DNA of 44,491 nt from Thiotrichaceae bacterium (lineage in GTDB: Bacteria; Pseudomonadota; Gammaproteobacteria; Thiotrichales; Thiotrichaceae), in assembly GCA_015486375.1 (NCBI GenBank), contig WFRR01000092.1, positions 1-44,491 of the forward strand. The letters are read 5' to 3'. Position numbers and translations under genes: made by a program. Below, one piece after another: positions 43,901 through 44,491 of the stretch (position 1 is its first letter; each line of letters begins with the position of its first letter). The notes beneath the pieces were generated by a model. That model was not told the origin of the DNA and ran no database searches. It saw only the letters and a list, made by a program, of their open reading frames with translations.

Positions 43901-44094
43901 TATTCCATCAAGCTACTATTCCGAGGGGAAGGAAGATAACTTGTCTATAAGTCAGACCTACATTCAAGCACGAGCTATTGTGGCTGATTTTTCGCTTTTG
44001 AACAACCTTCACTAAAGAGATACAAGGAGTTTACCTAGTGCGATTTTGAGCTTACGCATCTAGCAGTACTGCTTAAATTTTACTATTGTCATGC

Positions 44095-44132
44095 TTGAAA
44101 TATAAATTCAATTAATAATGATTCTCATTATT
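44095..44132 (+). promoter_or_regulatory. Fur-box-like operator overlapping a promoter
   Basis: AATAATGATTCTCATTATT (44114-44132) is a perfect 8-base palindrome with a 3-base centre and agrees with 15 of 19 bases of the Fur consensus. TTGAAA at 44095 and AATGAT 16 bases on give a promoter whose -10 sits inside the box. It points toward the gene starting at 44347. Confidence 0.7.
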
Positions 44133-44346
44133 TTGCTTATTAATGGATCAAATTCACGCTAATTCGCCAAAAAATCACTCAAAATAAATATTTTTTTAAA
44201 AAAGTTATGATTTTCCATTATTTTTTCAAATATCTCGAAAAAACCAACTATGCTCTCTATTAAAGACTGAAAGGAATCTCAGAAAAAAGTCTAATCTTAT
44301 AGCAACTCAAAATGAATTGATAAATTTAAGGTGAAGTCGAAGCAGC

Positions 44347-44491
44347 ATGGATGAACAGGCGACAATCTCTATAGCAAGTACAGGTTTAGAAGCATCTCAT
44401 ATAAGGATATTAAAATTTCTTATCTCCTACTATTTTGAGACTAAGTTTTTTTTAAGTACAAAAGAAAATGCTAACGTTCATATTATTAATC
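44347..44491 (+). CDS. N-terminal fragment of an unknown protein
   Basis: The frame stays open to the right edge. The visible 48 residues start MDEQATISIASTGLEASHIR, then run into an aliphatic/aromatic helix LKFLISYYFETKFF and a VHIIN strand. The alternating strand-helix pattern could be the beginning of a receiver-like or other alpha/beta domain, but I do not recognise the family. An AAGGTG lies 15 bases before the ATG, farther than ideal. The Fur-box-like site upstream may control it. Confidence 0.55.
   Translation, partial: MDEQATISIASTGLEASHIRILKFLISYYFETKFFLSTKENANVHIIN

Larger units (their letters stand above)
43793..44346. other. Regulatory gap upstream of tkt and of the last gene
   Basis: No gene was found in these 554 bases. 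They hold a perfect inverted repeat at 43865-43900 and a Fur-box-like palindrome at 44114-44132. A very AT-rich stretch covers 44100-44240. The tkt promoter should lie between about 43810 and 43950 but was not assigned. Confidence 0.55.

Noticed and set aside
44100-44346. RyhB-like small RNA after the Fur box
   Set aside because: No GC-rich terminator hairpin with a U tract was found before the next gene, so I did not list an RNA gene.

Overview
The window reads as the chromosome of a moderately AT-rich gammaproteobacterial chemolithoautotroph. The gammaproteobacterial signature is the gene set and order: bolA, proA-nadD-rsfS, rpsP-rimM-trmD-rplS, leuB-asd next to fimV, and a tkt-gap-pgk-pyk-fba block. 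Autotrophy rests on a form II RuBisCO (CbbM) with its CbbQ/CbbO activase, a divergent LysR regulator and a CbbY-type sugar phosphatase, plus the Calvin-cycle block at the right end. Sulfur oxidation (a Thiotrichales-like organism) is an inference: no sox, dsr or other sulfur gene lies here except a distant SoxH-like hydrolase. No rRNA, tRNA, transposase or CRISPR array was seen.

Layout. 1-430: tail of a coiled-coil protein cut by the window edge. 463-771: bolA. 965-7324: an operon of MoxR ATPase, DUF58, DUF4381, two von Willebrand (BatA/BatB-type) proteins and a lipoprotein metallopeptidase. 7315-12483 (minus): cbbM, two hairpins, cbbQ, cbbO and an unknown 137-aa gene. 12802-14575: cbbR and cbbY. 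14842-17074: proA-nadD-rsfS with overlapping stops and starts. 17289-18024: a DUF4231/SLATT-like membrane protein and an unlisted 53-aa gene. 18170-20989 (minus): ppc. 21243-23210: rpsP-rimM-trmD-rplS with a strong terminator. 23271-25147: a phage/plasmid replication-O-like gene with an upstream array of about nine 22-bp iteron-like repeats. 25148-30503 (minus): fimV, asd, leuB. 30660-36056: envelope and accessory genes (OmpA-like protein, 59-aa membrane protein, metallo-beta-lactamase-fold hydrolase, PASTA protein, CinA-like amidase). 36119-43792 (minus): fba, pyk, pgk, a small lipoprotein, gap, tkt. 43793-44491: intergenic DNA with a Fur-box-like palindrome and the start of an unknown gene.

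How it fits together. Transketolase, GAPDH, phosphoglycerate kinase and aldolase serve the Calvin cycle that CbbM feeds. CbbQ/CbbO reactivate inhibited CbbM. CbbY would remove misfire products such as xylulose-1,5-bisphosphate. PEP carboxylase and pyruvate kinase distribute fixed carbon to anaplerosis and pyruvate. The cbbM promoter region holds a good -10 box with a perfect inverted repeat over the -35, as expected for CbbR control. A second perfect inverted repeat lies in the leader, and two hairpins separate cbbM from cbbQ.

The most unusual region is 23271-25147. A RepO-like gene and an iteron-like array sit between the ribosomal operon and fimV, where related genomes usually carry truA next to fimV. 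This could be a domesticated plasmid or phage replicon, or an active accessory chromosomal origin. Both are inferences to be tested.
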